A stretch of DNA of 64,000 nucleotides from contig NZ_JAUTXR010000173.1 in NCBI RefSeq assembly GCF_030658505.1, positions 62,001 through 126,000 on the forward strand. Reading direction: 5' to 3'. Each line of letters opens with the position of its first letter. The first letter of the stretch is position 1. The notes under the pieces are model-generated. The model did no database searches and had not been told where the DNA came from. It saw nothing but the letters and a program-made list of their open reading frames with translations. The position numbers were made by a program, and so were the translations under genes. Positions 55,610 to 64,000 of this stretch are shown piece after piece. This DNA is from Stenotrophomonas raiganjensis (SeqCode). GTDB lineage: Bacteria; Pseudomonadota; Gammaproteobacteria; Xanthomonadales; Xanthomonadaceae.

Positions 55610-58174
55610 ATGACTGAACCCACCGACCCCGCCACCGCTCCCTCCACCCCGGCATGGAAGCGGGTCCTCACCATCGTCGTTCCGCTGCTGATCCTCGCAT
55701 TGGCCCTGCACGGCCTGGCCAACGAGTTCGATGAGAACGGCTACCGCGCCATCCGCCACGCCTTCCACCAGCTCAGCGGCGCGCAGATCGCGCTGACCGT
55801 CGTGCTGGGCCTGGCCAGCTACGCCTGCCTGATCGGCTTTGATGCCATCGGCCTGCGCCGCAGCGGCATCCGCGTGCATCCGGCGCGCATCGGCATCACC
55901 GCCTTCCTTGCGCACACCCTTGGCCAGACCGTGGGCTTCGCTGCACTGACCGGTGGCGCGGTACGCCTGCGCGGCTACCGCACTGCGGGCCTGGATCTGG
56001 CGCAGATCGGCCAGGTGGTGTTGATGAGCACGCTCGGTTTCGTGTTCGGCGCCTGGCTGCTGATCAGCGTGGCGCTGTGCATGGAACCGGCGGCAGCGGC
56101 GCTGGCATTGCCACTGGATCCGGATGCGGTGCGCCTGGTCGGCATCGTCGCGCTGCTGGCCTATGCGGCCACCCTGCTGCTGGTCGGCCGCGAAGGACGG
56201 CAGTTCAGCGTGTTCGGCCATGCGCTGTGGCTACCCGACCGCCGCACCATGCTCGGCGTCACCGTGCTCAGCGTGATCGAGCTGGTGCTGGCCAGCGCCG
56301 CGTTCTATGTGCTGCTGCCGGACTCGACGCCGACCGGCCTGCCCGGCTTCGTCGGCCTGTACCTCGTCGCGGTACTGGCCGGCCTGGTCTCGACCGTTCC
56401 GGCCGGCCTGGGCGTGTTCGAATGGAGCCTGTTGAAGCTGTTGCCGCAGGTGGCACCGGCGGCGGTGCTGGCGGCCGCGTTGATCTACCGCGTGACCTAT
56501 TACGTGCTGCCACTGGTGATGGCCACGCTGCTTGCGCTTGCGCCCGCCCTCCGCCAGCCGCTGCAGGCCAGTGCCGGCGCAACCCGTGCCGGCTGGAACG
56601 CCCTGCGTCCGTGGCTGCCGCAGATCATCGCGCTGGCGGTGTTCAGCATCGGTGCCGCGCTGGTCATCGACGGCACGCTGCCGACGCCACGCCGCCATCT
56701 GGTCAATGCCTCGCTGCCCATCCTGGAAACCTCGCACCTGATCGGCAGCCTCAGTGGCGTCGCCCTGCTGTTGATCGGCCAGGGCCTGGCGCGGCGCAGC
56801 CATGCGGCGTGGATGCTGGCGATGGCGGTGTGCGTGGTCACGCCATTGCCGCTGTGGCTGCGCGGCGGGCAACCGTTGATCGCGGTCTCCGCCCTGCTGG
56901 TGGCGATGGCGCTGTGGGCCGCACGCCGTGAGTTCTACCGCCAGGGCGCGCTGCTGGATGAAGCCTGGTCATGGCCGTGGCTGCGCAACCTGGGGCTGGT
57001 ACTGGTGGCGGTCACCTGGCTGCTGTTCTTCACCTACAGCCACGTCGAATACCAGAACGAGCTGTGGTGGCAATTCGCGCTGTCCGGCAACGCACCGCGT
57101 GCGCTGCGCGCCCTGCTGGTGGTGGCGATCGCGCTGGTGATGTTCGGCTTGGCACGGCTGCTGCACAGCACGCGCAGCCCACTGCCGGCCGCCGACGAGG
57201 CCACGCTGCAATCACTGGCACCGGTACTGGCGGGCGCTACCGACACCCAGGCCTGCCTGGTGCTGACCGCCGACAAGGCGGTACTGCGCGACGATGCACA
57301 ACAGGGCTTCGTGATGATGCAGCGCTATGGCGGATCGCTGATCGCGATGGGTGATCCGGTCGGCCCACCCGAGGTCGCCCGCGCACTGATCTGGCGCTTC
57401 CGCGAGGAGGCCGACCGGCTCGGCCTGCGCCCGGTCTTCTACCAGGTGGGCGAGACCTACTGGCAGACCTATCTCGACCTTGGCTTGGGCCTGGTCAAGC
57501 TGGGCGAAGAAGCGATGGTACCGCTGCACGATTTCGGCCTGGAAGGCCGCGAACGTGCCGACCTGCGCCAGGCCTGGAACCGCGGCAGGCGCGGCGGCCT
57601 GTCGTTCCGCGTGGCGCCGCTGGAGGAAATTCCGAGCCTGCTGCCACGCCTGCACGCGATCTCCAACGCGTGGCTGGAAGACAAGGCCGGCGACGAGAAG
57701 GGATTCTCGCTGGGCAGCTACGACCCGGATTACCTGGTGCGCTTCCCGGTGGCGCTGGTCGAGGCCGAAGGCCAGATCGTGGCATTCGCCAACCTGTGGC
57801 AGGCACCGGCCGGTGCCGAGCTGTCGGTGGACCTGATGCGCCACGTCAACGAGGCACCGAAGGGCACGATGGACTTCCTCTTCATCGAGCTGTTCCTGTG
57901 GGGCCGCGCGCAGGGCTATGCGCGCTTCTCGCTGGGCATGGCGCCGCTGTCCGGCCTGGCCCAGCATCGCCTGGCCGGCCGCTGGAACCGCCTGGCCGGC
58001 CTGCTGGCCCGGCATGGGGAACGCTTCTATGGGTTCAGTGGCCTGCGCCGCTTCAAGTCGAAGTTCGACCCGCAATGGCGGCCGCGCTACCTGGCAGCAC
58101 CGGGCGGCATGCATCTGCCGGCCGCGCTGCTGGATGCCACGCGCCTGATCTCTCTGGACCCGCGGCGCAACTGA
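55610..58174 (+). CDS. mprF: Phosphatidylglycerol lysyltransferase/flippase MprF
   Basis: 854 residues. MprF transfers an amino acid, lysine or alanine, from tRNA to phosphatidylglycerol and flips the product, lowering the negative charge of the membrane and raising resistance to cationic peptides. The N-terminal half (about 20-510) holds a run of twelve to fourteen membrane helices including GQTVGFAALTGGAVRLRGYR and LVSTVPAGLGVFEW. The C-terminal half (about 530-854) is the DUF2156 aminoacyl transferase, with QRYGGSLIAMGDPVG and GLRRFKSKFDPQWRPRYL. The gene faces acvB at 58254-59600, a likely hydrolase of the same lipid. Confidence 0.93.
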   Translation: MTEPTDPATAPSTPAWKRVLTIVVPLLILALALHGLANEFDENGYRAIRHAFHQLSGAQIALTVVLGLASYACLIGFDAIGLRRSGIRVHPARIGITAFLAHTLGQTVGFAALTGGAVRLRGYRTAGLDLAQIGQVVLMSTLGFVFGAWLLISVALCMEPAAAALALPLDPDAVRLVGIVALLAYAATLLLVGREGRQFSVFGHALWLPDRRTMLGVTVLSVIELVLASAAFYVLLPDSTPTGLPGFVGLYLVAVLAGLVSTVPAGLGVFEWSLLKLLPQVAPAAVLAAALIYRVTYYVLPLVMATLLALAPALRQPLQASAGATRAGWNALRPWLPQIIALAVFSIGAALVIDGTLPTPRRHLVNASLPILETSHLIGSLSGVALLLIGQGLARRSHAAWMLAMAVCVVTPLPLWLRGGQPLIAVSALLVAMALWAARREFYRQGALLDEAWSWPWLRNLGLVLVAVTWLLFFTYSHVEYQNELWWQFALSGNAPRALRALLVVAIALVMFGLARLLHSTRSPLPAADEATLQSLAPVLAGATDTQACLVLTADKAVLRDDAQQGFVMMQRYGGSLIAMGDPVGPPEVARALIWRFREEADRLGLRPVFYQVGETYWQTYLDLGLGLVKLGEEAMVPLHDFGLEGRERADLRQAWNRGRRGGLSFRVAPLEEIPSLLPRLHAISNAWLEDKAGDEKGFSLGSYDPDYLVRFPVALVEAEGQIVAFANLWQAPAGAELSVDLMRHVNEAPKGTMDFLFIELFLWGRAQGYARFSLGMAPLSGLAQHRLAGRWNRLAGLLARHGERFYGFSGLRRFKSKFDPQWRPRYLAAPGGMHLPAALLDATRLISLDPRRN

Positions 58175-58253
58175 CGCCCCGTACCGCCAGGCATGCCCGG
58201 CGCTACCTGCGCGCTCTGGTGGGTGCGAACCGTTGGCTCGCACGCCCTCCGGT

Positions 58254-59600
58254 TTACACCCCGCCCTTGAGGATCACCTCGGCCAGGCGGTCGTAGTCAC
58301 CATTGAAGTGGTGGTCGCCCGGCAGCTTCACCTTCTGCACGCCATCGTTGGCCGGCAGGCCGGGGCACAGGGCATCGTCATCGTCCTGGCCGTACACGCA
58401 CAGCGTCTTGCCGGCCGGCAGTTTTGCCACCTCCGGCGCGATCGGCAGTCCATCGCCGCCACCGCCCAGCCAGTTGCTGACGTGGAATTCAAAGTCGGCC
58501 TTCTTGCCTACCGACAGCAGCACGATACGATCCAGCGCTGCGCGGGTATCGGCATCGAGCTGGTTGATGGTCGCCGGCAGCACGTCGGCACCCTGCGAGA
58601 AGCCGATCAGCATCACCTTGTCGCGGTGCCACTGCTGGCGGTAGTGGTCGATGATCTTCTGCAGGTCGCTGGCAAAGCCCTTCGGCGTGCGCTCACTCCA
58701 GAAATAGCGCAGCGAATCAATGCCGACCACCGCTACGCCATGCTCGTTGAGCGACGACGCCACGTCCTTGTCCAGGCCGGCCCAGCCACCATCGCCGGAA
58801 ACGAATACCGCCAGCGTATCGCCGCTGCCGGTCGCCGGTACTTCCACCACCGGCAGGCCTTTCAGCGCCGCCGGCGGCGGTGCCAGGCTGACCCCGGCCT
58901 GCGCGCCGATCACCCGCGCTGCGGCCACCAGACCGGGTGAAGCATCACCGCGCGCGGTTCGCTTGAATTCGCGTGCCATGGCGACCTGCTGAACGAACTG
59001 GCTGGCCTCGCCTACCTTGCAGCCGTGATCGCCAGCGGCACTCAACCACGGGAAATTCAGTTCGGCGGGCTGCAGCGTGTTGTGCTTCACACCATCGCCG
59101 CAGACCATGCGCTCATGGTTGTGATCCGGGCAGAAGCCGGTGGTCAGCAGGCCGGCAAACACCTGGGTGTCGGCCTGCGCCGCGAGCGAATAGGCCATCT
59201 CGGCACCCTCGCCGTCACCGCCGACCAGCGGCAGGTGGTAGCCGGGCAGATGCAGGGACGCCTGCAGCCAGCGCGAGAAGTTCTCGACGTCACCGGAGCC
59301 GAACGAGCAGGTCGGATCACCCTCGCGCTTGAGCACACCGCGCAGGTGCGCGATGTCCACAGCGGCAACCATGGCACCGTCGGCACGCAGGGCCTCGATC
59401 GGCAGGCGGCTGGTGTCGCCACCCGGGGTGGGCTCGTGGAACCAGATCACCACCCGCTGCGGCGTGCCGGCCGGCATGTGCACCGGAATCTGCTCGAACC
59501 GCCCGTGGCTGAACTGCTGCACGTTGGCCGCCGCCATTGCCGGCAGCGCCGCCAACGCCAGCACCACACCCATTGCCCTGCCCAGCCCTGCACGCTTCAT
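58254..59600 (-). CDS. AcvB/VirJ family lipid hydrolase
   Basis: 448 residues. A signal peptide (MGVVLALAALPAMAAA) precedes two alpha/beta-hydrolase-like domains. The C-terminal one shows VSGDGGWAGLDKDVASSL and the nucleophile elbow GFSQGADVLP (near residue 340). AcvB of Agrobacterium degrades lysyl-phosphatidylglycerol in the periplasm and the Pseudomonas homologue hydrolyses alanyl-phosphatidylglycerol. The convergent neighbour mprF makes this lipid, so a make/break pair is likely. The start at 59600 gives the signal peptide; the upstream in-frame ATG adds a Cys/Arg-rich lead. Confidence 0.88.
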   Translation of the reverse strand: MKRAGLGRAMGVVLALAALPAMAAANVQQFSHGRFEQIPVHMPAGTPQRVVIWFHEPTPGGDTSRLPIEALRADGAMVAAVDIAHLRGVLKREGDPTCSFGSGDVENFSRWLQASLHLPGYHLPLVGGDGEGAEMAYSLAAQADTQVFAGLLTTGFCPDHNHERMVCGDGVKHNTLQPAELNFPWLSAAGDHGCKVGEASQFVQQVAMAREFKRTARGDASPGLVAAARVIGAQAGVSLAPPPAALKGLPVVEVPATGSGDTLAVFVSGDGGWAGLDKDVASSLNEHGVAVVGIDSLRYFWSERTPKGFASDLQKIIDHYRQQWHRDKVMLIGFSQGADVLPATINQLDADTRAALDRIVLLSVGKKADFEFHVSNWLGGGGDGLPIAPEVAKLPAGKTLCVYGQDDDDALCPGLPANDGVQKVKLPGDHHFNGDYDRLAEVILKGGV

Positions 59601-59678
59601 ATCGCATCCCCGATGGAATGCGCACACGATACGCCGCCACCGCGTGCACGGCACGTACCGGTGCAGGCCGTTGGCGAT

Positions 59679-60296
59679 TCAGTCGGCCGTGGTACGCCGA
59701 CTGCGCCGGTACAGTGCCAGCGCCAGGTACAGCAGCCAGCCTACGATCACCACGATCACGACCTTCTGGCCCAGCCCGCGCGGCGGACCGGCGCGCCACA
59801 ACACGTGCAGCCACAACAGTACGAACGCCAGCCAGGCCCATCCCCAGAGCAGGCCCGCAGCGGACTGCCAGCCCGGTTCACGGCGCAGGTACCAGGCCTG
59901 CAACAGCATGCCGACGCTGGCGCAGAGGAACGCCGTGTTCGCAGCCAGCCCATGGATGAACGGCGCCATCAGCGGCGTTGCTTCCGGCAGCCAGCTGTCG
60001 CCGATGGCGACCGTGGCCAGGCCCAGCGCGGAAACGGTGAACAACAGCGGCGCCGCTGCACTGCGCCTCGGGCCGATGCTGCCGCGATACAGCGCGATGC
60101 CAAGCACCGCGATGGCCAGCGCCAACAGGCAGTACGCAGCGCGCAATGCCAGCCCCCACGGCCCGTGCAGGTACAGGCTCAAGGTCGCCCGCACCCAGTC
60201 CAGGTCGGTGCGGGCGAACTGGGTCCATAGCGCAGTGGCGAGGAACAGCAGCAGCGCTACCAACGCCAGCATCGCCGCAGGACGCGCGCGGCTCAT
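59679..60296 (-). CDS. DUF998 family membrane protein
   Basis: 205 residues with six hydrophobic segments (AMLALVALLLFLATALW, LRAAYCLLALAIAVLGIAL and others). The pattern resembles the DUF998 protein at 38536-39135, though identity looks low. Start at 60296 (MSRARPAAM) is chosen for its position: its ATG overlaps the stop of the small Cys-rich protein gene. Function unknown. Confidence 0.75.
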   Translation of the reverse strand: MSRARPAAMLALVALLLFLATALWTQFARTDLDWVRATLSLYLHGPWGLALRAAYCLLALAIAVLGIALYRGSIGPRRSAAAPLLFTVSALGLATVAIGDSWLPEATPLMAPFIHGLAANTAFLCASVGMLLQAWYLRREPGWQSAAGLLWGWAWLAFVLLWLHVLWRAGPPRGLGQKVVIVVIVGWLLYLALALYRRSRRTTAD

Positions 60297-60466
60297 GGCG
60301 TCGCCTCCGGATGCCGTGTCTTCCACTCGGCCAGCGCCTTGCGATAGCGCTGCAGTTCGTCGGCATACAGGTCAAGCACGCACAGCGGGCAGCCGCTGCC
60401 GCAGCATTCGTTGGGGCCGGGCTCTTCCGGCGGCTGCGGGCGGGGATCGGGATCAGGGACGGACAC
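60293..60466 (-). CDS. Small oxidoreductase-like domain protein (PF09791 type)
   Basis: 57 residues from a GTG start (VSVPDPDPRPQPPEEPGP). The core is PNECCGSGCPLCVLDLYADE, the compact Cys-rich motif of the 'oxidoreductase-like' N-terminal family seen in bacteria and eukaryotic mitochondria. Its biochemical role is not established. The stop overlaps the ATG of the following DUF998 gene (ATGA), so the two are co-translated. Confidence 0.7.
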   Translation of the reverse strand: MSVPDPDPRPQPPEEPGPNECCGSGCPLCVLDLYADELQRYRKALAEWKTRHPEATP

Positions 60467-60515
60467 GGTTGGAAGCAGCAGTCGGTGGAAACAGCTGCCA
60501 GTGTACCGGGCTGGC

Positions 60516-61118
60516 TCAGCGCCCCAGCTGACGGCGCAGGTTATCGCGCGCGGCCGCATCCAGACGCTGGTGGAAGAACTCGCTGAGGAAGATCCGCGGT
60601 GCGCGCAGCAGGCCCTGCAGGAAACGGCGACGGCCGGCACGGTACAGGAAGCCCGGCACCACGCCCTTGTATTCTTCGGCCACGCCACGGTCATAGGCGG
60701 CGAACACGGCTTCCGGCGCGGCCAGGATCGCCATGTCGCAGTCCAGGAACAGGGCCGCCTCGGCATCGACATCGTTCGGCCCCAGCTCGCCATGACGGGC
60801 AGTCAACAGGATCAGCTGCTCCACGCGGGCAGCGTCGATACCTGCCAGCTCCGGCGCCCGGGAGATCGCCTGCAGGGCGAGCGCCGCTGAGCGCGCCTCG
60901 TTGTCCTTGCGGCCGGCCTGGTAGATCGCATCGTGATAGAGGGCAGCCAGGTAGACCTCGGCCGGCTGCTGCCAACCTGGGCCTTCGGCCACCTCCTGGC
61001 AGTGCTGGAGCACCGCGCGCACGTGGCCGAAATGGTGGTAGGCGCGTGGCGGCGCTGCATAGCTGTCCTGCAAGGCCTGCCACTGCGCCGGGGCAAGCGT
61101 CAGCGGAGAAAAGTCCAT
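60516..61118 (-). CDS. HD domain protein
   Basis: 200 residues. HD-type metal residues are in YHHFGHVRAVLQH, the ALYHDAIYQ pair and a later Asp (LDCDMAILAAP), the pattern of small HD phosphohydrolases annotated elsewhere as 'NMDA receptor-like' in error. The metal ligands His and Asp are all present, so a metal-dependent phosphohydrolase is likely; substrate unknown. Ends 49 bases from the start of the small Cys-rich gene, same strand. Confidence 0.8.
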   Translation of the reverse strand: MDFSPLTLAPAQWQALQDSYAAPPRAYHHFGHVRAVLQHCQEVAEGPGWQQPAEVYLAALYHDAIYQAGRKDNEARSAALALQAISRAPELAGIDAARVEQLILLTARHGELGPNDVDAEAALFLDCDMAILAAPEAVFAAYDRGVAEEYKGVVPGFLYRAGRRRFLQGLLRAPRIFLSEFFHQRLDAAARDNLRRQLGR

Positions 61119-61210
61119 GCAGGGATCATCCTGCCTGCACCGGCGCCGGGCAAGCTGGCGATTATTTCACCACGCGTTCACAACGCTTGACGGGCGCGGG
61201 CTGGGCGCAG

Positions 61211-61255
61211 TTGTCCACAGCTTTGTCGAGGGCTGGTCCACACCGGTTGTGGATG
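61211..61255. promoter_or_regulatory. Cluster of DnaA-box-like sequences
   Basis: TTGTCCACA (61211, one mismatch to TTATCCACA), TGGTCCACA (61234, two mismatches) and TGTGGATGG (61248, reverse, two mismatches) occur within 50 bases, between the HD gene and the TPR gene, in the upstream region shared by both. Low confidence. Confidence 0.3.
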
Positions 61256-61346
61256 GCTGGACGACCGACCAGCGGTCGATGCGGTGGCCTGTCCACGGGT
61301 CTACACTCGCGTCAGGCGGGAGCACCCGCCGCTGCCGGGAGCCGTC

Positions 61347-62501
61347 ATGTACCGCCCTGCCATCCGTTGCCTGGCCCTGTCGCTGATCGCTTTCTGCGCC
61401 CCCGCCCTCGCCACTGGAAAAGCGCCCGCCGTTGACGTAGTGACCGCGCCAACCGTCACCGTCCCAGCGCCGCGCGTACCGACGCCGGAAGAGGTGTTCG
61501 CCATTCCGGCGGACCTGCGCGCAATGCTGCAGTCACAGGTCATCCAGCGCAGCTACTCACGCGACCAGCGCCTGCAGGCACTGGTGGAAATGATCTTCGG
61601 CCAGCATGGGCTGGACCTGCAGTACGACGCCAATGCCACCTACACCGTCAGCGAAATCTGGCAGCAGCGCCGGGCCAACTGCCTGGCCTTCACGCTGCTG
61701 TTCGTGACGCTTGCCCGCGAGGCCGGCATCCAGGCCCGCGTGCAGGAGGTCGGGCAGGTGGTGTCGTGGTACCAGGACCAGGACGCGGGCGTGGTCTACA
61801 GCGTCGGTCACGTCAATGCCGGTGTTGATGTCGGTGGGCGTTTCGGCACCGTCGACCTGGATCGCAACGTGCTGTACGACCGCCGCGGGCCGATGCCGGT
61901 CAGCCGTGCCCGGGCATTGGCCCATTTCTACAACAACCGGGGCGCCGATCGCCTCGCCGAGGGCGACCTGGCAGGCGCACGCGGCTTCTTCAACGCGGCG
62001 CTGGCACAGGACAGTGGATTCGCCCCTGTGTGGAACAATCTGGGCGTACTCGACCACCGTGCCGGCGACAACGAGGCTGCACGGCAGGCACTGGTCAGGT
62101 CGCTGCAGCTCGATGGCCGCCAGGATGCCGCACTGACCAATGCCTCTGCGCTGTACCGCAGCCTGGGCCTGACCGCGCAGGCGCAGGCGCTGGAGCGCCG
62201 GTTGAAATCGGTGCAGCGCGAAGATCCCTTCGCGCGGTACATGCTCGGCACCCAGGCCGAGCGCGCAGGCCAGCTGGATGAGGCGATCCGCTACTACCGG
62301 CAGGCGGTGCGCCTGTACGACACCGCACACCAGTTCCATTTCGGGCTGGCACGGGTCTATTTCCTGGCCGGGCAGCTCCAGCGCGCAGACCGTGAACTGC
62401 TGCGCGCGCAGGCGCTGGGCGGCGCTCCCGAGCAGGCGCGCTACCAGGCCAAGCTGGACAGCCTGGCCCGCTGGCGCGCGCAGCAGCAGGCCCGGCGATG
62501 A
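61347..62501 (+). CDS. Transglutaminase-like / TPR periplasmic protein
   Basis: 384 residues. A signal peptide (RCLALSLIAFCAPALATG) precedes a transglutaminase-like papain fold: the Cys is in QRRANCLAFTLLF (near residue 112), the His in SVGHVNAGVDV and the Asp in GTVDLDRN. The second half is a run of TPR-like helices (FYNNRGADRLAEGDLAGARGFF, NNLGVLDHRAGDNEAA and later DEAIRYYRQAVRLYDTA). The catalytic triad is intact, so peptidase or transamidase activity is possible. The start at 61347 (MYRPAIRC) opens with the signal peptide. Confidence 0.85.
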   Translation: MYRPAIRCLALSLIAFCAPALATGKAPAVDVVTAPTVTVPAPRVPTPEEVFAIPADLRAMLQSQVIQRSYSRDQRLQALVEMIFGQHGLDLQYDANATYTVSEIWQQRRANCLAFTLLFVTLAREAGIQARVQEVGQVVSWYQDQDAGVVYSVGHVNAGVDVGGRFGTVDLDRNVLYDRRGPMPVSRARALAHFYNNRGADRLAEGDLAGARGFFNAALAQDSGFAPVWNNLGVLDHRAGDNEAARQALVRSLQLDGRQDAALTNASALYRSLGLTAQAQALERRLKSVQREDPFARYMLGTQAERAGQLDEAIRYYRQAVRLYDTAHQFHFGLARVYFLAGQLQRADRELLRAQALGGAPEQARYQAKLDSLARWRAQQQARR

Positions 62502-62507
62502 AGGCGA

Positions 62508-62843
62508 TCAGGCCTTCTTGAGGAAGCAGGTCTTCAGGACCAGACCCTTGATCTTGTCCGAGTTGCCTTCGATATGCTCGGCATCGTCCTCGACCAGGCG
62601 GATGTTGCGGATGACGGTGCCCTGCTTGAGCGGGATCGAGGAGCCCTTCACCTTCAGGTCCTTGATCACGGTGACGGTGTCACCGGCCTGCAGGGTATTG
62701 CCGTTGCTGTCACGCACGACCAGGGTCGAACCGGCACCTTCCTCGGCGGTCCATTCGAAGCCGCAATCGGCGCAGATCCACAGCGCGCCATCGGCATAGG
62801 TGTTTTCCAGGGTGCACTGCGGGCAGGCGGGAACAGAAGACAT
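62508..62843 (-). CDS. yjdM: YjdM (PhnA-like) zinc ribbon protein
   Basis: 111 residues. The N-terminal zinc ribbon is CPQCTLENTYADG...ICADCGFEW and the rest is an SH3-like barrel: GDTVTVIKDLKVKGSS, then GLVLKTCFL. This is the YjdM/PhnA family, first named for its location with phosphonate genes but of uncertain role. No phn genes are present. The ATG at 62843 (MSSVPACPQC) is preferred to one 15 bases upstream. Convergent with the TPR gene, six bases between stops. Confidence 0.9.
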   Translation of the reverse strand: MSSVPACPQCTLENTYADGALWICADCGFEWTAEEGAGSTLVVRDSNGNTLQAGDTVTVIKDLKVKGSSIPLKQGTVIRNIRLVEDDAEHIEGNSDKIKGLVLKTCFLKKA

Positions 62844-63027
62844 CGGCAAGTACCTCAAAGTGAATCAACAGCCGCCATTGTAACCGGCCAGCCCCCGTTC
62901 CCCTTTTTCCGGGCTGGCGCACTGCCGCGCTTCCTTGACCCGTTCCACAACCGCAAGCCCCGGGAACTTGCAGTCGGCGGCGAACTGCAGCAGAGTGCGC
63001 GGCCCCTGATCGCCCCCGGAACTCCCC

Positions 63028-64000
63028 ATGCGCCTCGGCATCGACTTCGGTACCAGCAACTCCGCCGCCGCCATCGTGCATGAGGGAAAACTGCTGCCGA
63101 TCCGCTTCGGCGATGCCGAGCAGTTCCGTACCAGCGTGTACTTCCCCGGCGTGGTGCCCGACCCGGACGACTTCCAGCTCGATGACGGCCAGGAACACCA
63201 GCTGCAGCAGATGATCGACAGCGCCGCGCGCGCAGCACGCGCCGCCGGCCAGGAACGCACGCCGCAGGCGCTGCGCCGTGAAGCCCTGCGCGCCCTGCGC
63301 CGTGAATGGATGGAGGCCCGCGCCGGCAAGGAACGCAGCGCCAGCGACCTGCTGCAGAACGCGGTCTACGGCGACGACGCGCTGGAAGCCTATTTCGAGG
63401 AACACGAAGGCAACCTGGTGCAGAGCCCGAAGTCGATGCTGGGCTACAACCTGCACCCGCGCGCGAAGCAGACCATCACCGGCATCGCCGCGCACATCCT
63501 CGAACACATCCGCCTGACCGCCAGCGCCCAGCTTGGCCAGCCGCTGCGTGCCGCTCTGCTCGGCCGCCCGGTGCAGTTCCGCAGCTCGATCGGCGCGGCC
63601 GGCAATGACCAGGCACTGGATATCCTGCGCGAGGCCGCCACCCAGGCCGGCTTCGACCAGATCGATTTCCTCGAAGAACCCGCCGCGGCGGCCATGCACT
63701 ACCACGCCGAAAGCCGCGAGCGGCACCAGGCGGTGATCGTCGACATCGGTGGCGGCACCACCGACATCGCCCATGCGGAAGTCGGTGGCGACGATGCCCC
63801 GCGCATCCACCGCGCCTGGGGTATCGCCCGCGGCGGTACCGACATCGACCTCGCGTTGAGCCTGTCCAGCTACATGCCGCTGTTCGGCCGCGGCATCACC
63901 CGCGTGCCGGCCCACCACTATGTGGAAGCGGCCACCGTGCAGGACATGACCCGCCAGCGCGATTTCCGCCTGCACAAATACGACCACGTGGACGCGCCCT
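63028..64000 (+). CDS. Hsp70 family protein (YegD-like), runs off right edge
   Basis: 324 residues seen. The actin-like ATPase fold is clear: MRLGIDFGTSNSAAAIV (phosphate-1 loop), IVDIGGGTTDIAHAEVGG (phosphate-2), and FLEEPAAAAMHYHAE. An arginine-rich helical insert (RREALRALRREWMEARAG) follows residue 75. The nucleotide domain resembles E. coli YegD, a short Hsp70-like protein lacking the normal peptide-binding domain; the C-terminus is out of the window, so its length cannot be checked. No DnaJ- or GrpE-like partner is nearby. Confidence 0.88.
   Translation, partial: MRLGIDFGTSNSAAAIVHEGKLLPIRFGDAEQFRTSVYFPGVVPDPDDFQLDDGQEHQLQQMIDSAARAARAAGQERTPQALRREALRALRREWMEARAGKERSASDLLQNAVYGDDALEAYFEEHEGNLVQSPKSMLGYNLHPRAKQTITGIAAHILEHIRLTASAQLGQPLRAALLGRPVQFRSSIGAAGNDQALDILREAATQAGFDQIDFLEEPAAAAMHYHAESRERHQAVIVDIGGGTTDIAHAEVGGDDAPRIHRAWGIARGGTDIDLALSLSSYMPLFGRGITRVPAHHYVEAATVQDMTRQRDFRLHKYDHVDAP

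Noticed and set aside
58223..58243. Terminator between mprF and acvB
   Set aside because: GTGCGA/TCGCAC is a six-bp stem without a T run on either strand, too weak to call.

Overview
The window is a high-GC, gene-dense chromosomal stretch of a Stenotrophomonas species, most likely of the S. maltophilia complex. The evidence is three palindromic repeats with GTAG/CTAC ends that match the published SMAG family, and conserved operons (leuS-lptE-holA-nadD-rsfS-rlmH, maf-rng-yhdP-tldD, xseB-ispA) in the arrangement expected for Xanthomonadaceae. I see no prophage, insertion sequence, integron or CRISPR array. Most of the window reads as core genome; the unusual content lies mainly in the intergenic repeats.

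Layout. 1-6.1 kb (minus strand): the start of a rhomboid protease, an alkyltransferase-like DNA-lesion protein overlapping an EamA exporter, a glutathione reductase / FAD amine oxidoreductase / DUF418 operon, and slyD. 6.2-12.2 kb: two NlpC/P60 cell-wall hydrolases in tandem, a dicarboxylate/amino acid symporter, a PhoA-type lipoprotein phosphatase coupled to a WG-repeat protein, then 570 bp of repeats. 12.2-14.7 kb: tilS, xseB, ispA. 14.8-24.8 kb: a DUF4870 membrane protein, pmbA (tldE), darP, and the maf-rng-yhdP-tldD operon. The two halves of the TldD/TldE protease are therefore both present but separately encoded. 24.9-32.1 kb: a SIMPL-domain protein, a TonB, a large TonB-dependent receptor, an APC antiporter and a secreted alpha/beta hydrolase. 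32.2-38.4 kb: tRNA-Asn and the leuS to rlmH housekeeping operon.

38.5-51 kb: DUF998, a thioredoxin-family chaperone (CnoX), a translationally coupled LysM-FecR protein and CHASE2-GGDEF diguanylate cyclase, a DUF4442 thioesterase, a membrane-anchored protein broken by a 14-bp tandem duplication, DUF502 plus a queuosine-precursor transporter, a DUF885 hydrolase, and a serine hydrolase/VOC pair. 51-64 kb: DUF2147, metG, a HAD phosphatase, a lone RnfB-like ferredoxin, ridA, a convergent mprF/acvB pair (aminoacyl-phosphatidylglycerol synthesis facing its likely hydrolase), small operons, a TPR/transglutaminase-like protein, yjdM, and the start of an Hsp70-family (YegD-like) gene that runs off the right end.

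The most notable novelty candidate is a composite intergenic repeat present three times (11651-11835 reversed, 11961-12206, 50977-51199). Each copy has a long outer stem of 18-26 bp, an inner hairpin and a shared terminal palindrome; two copies also clearly carry a period-6 tract and one shows only a trace of it. The inner hairpin keeps its pairing through compensatory base changes. GTAG-ended repeats also supply the stop codons of three genes, and a second palindrome family writes the C-terminus and stop codon of the RnfB-like protein.
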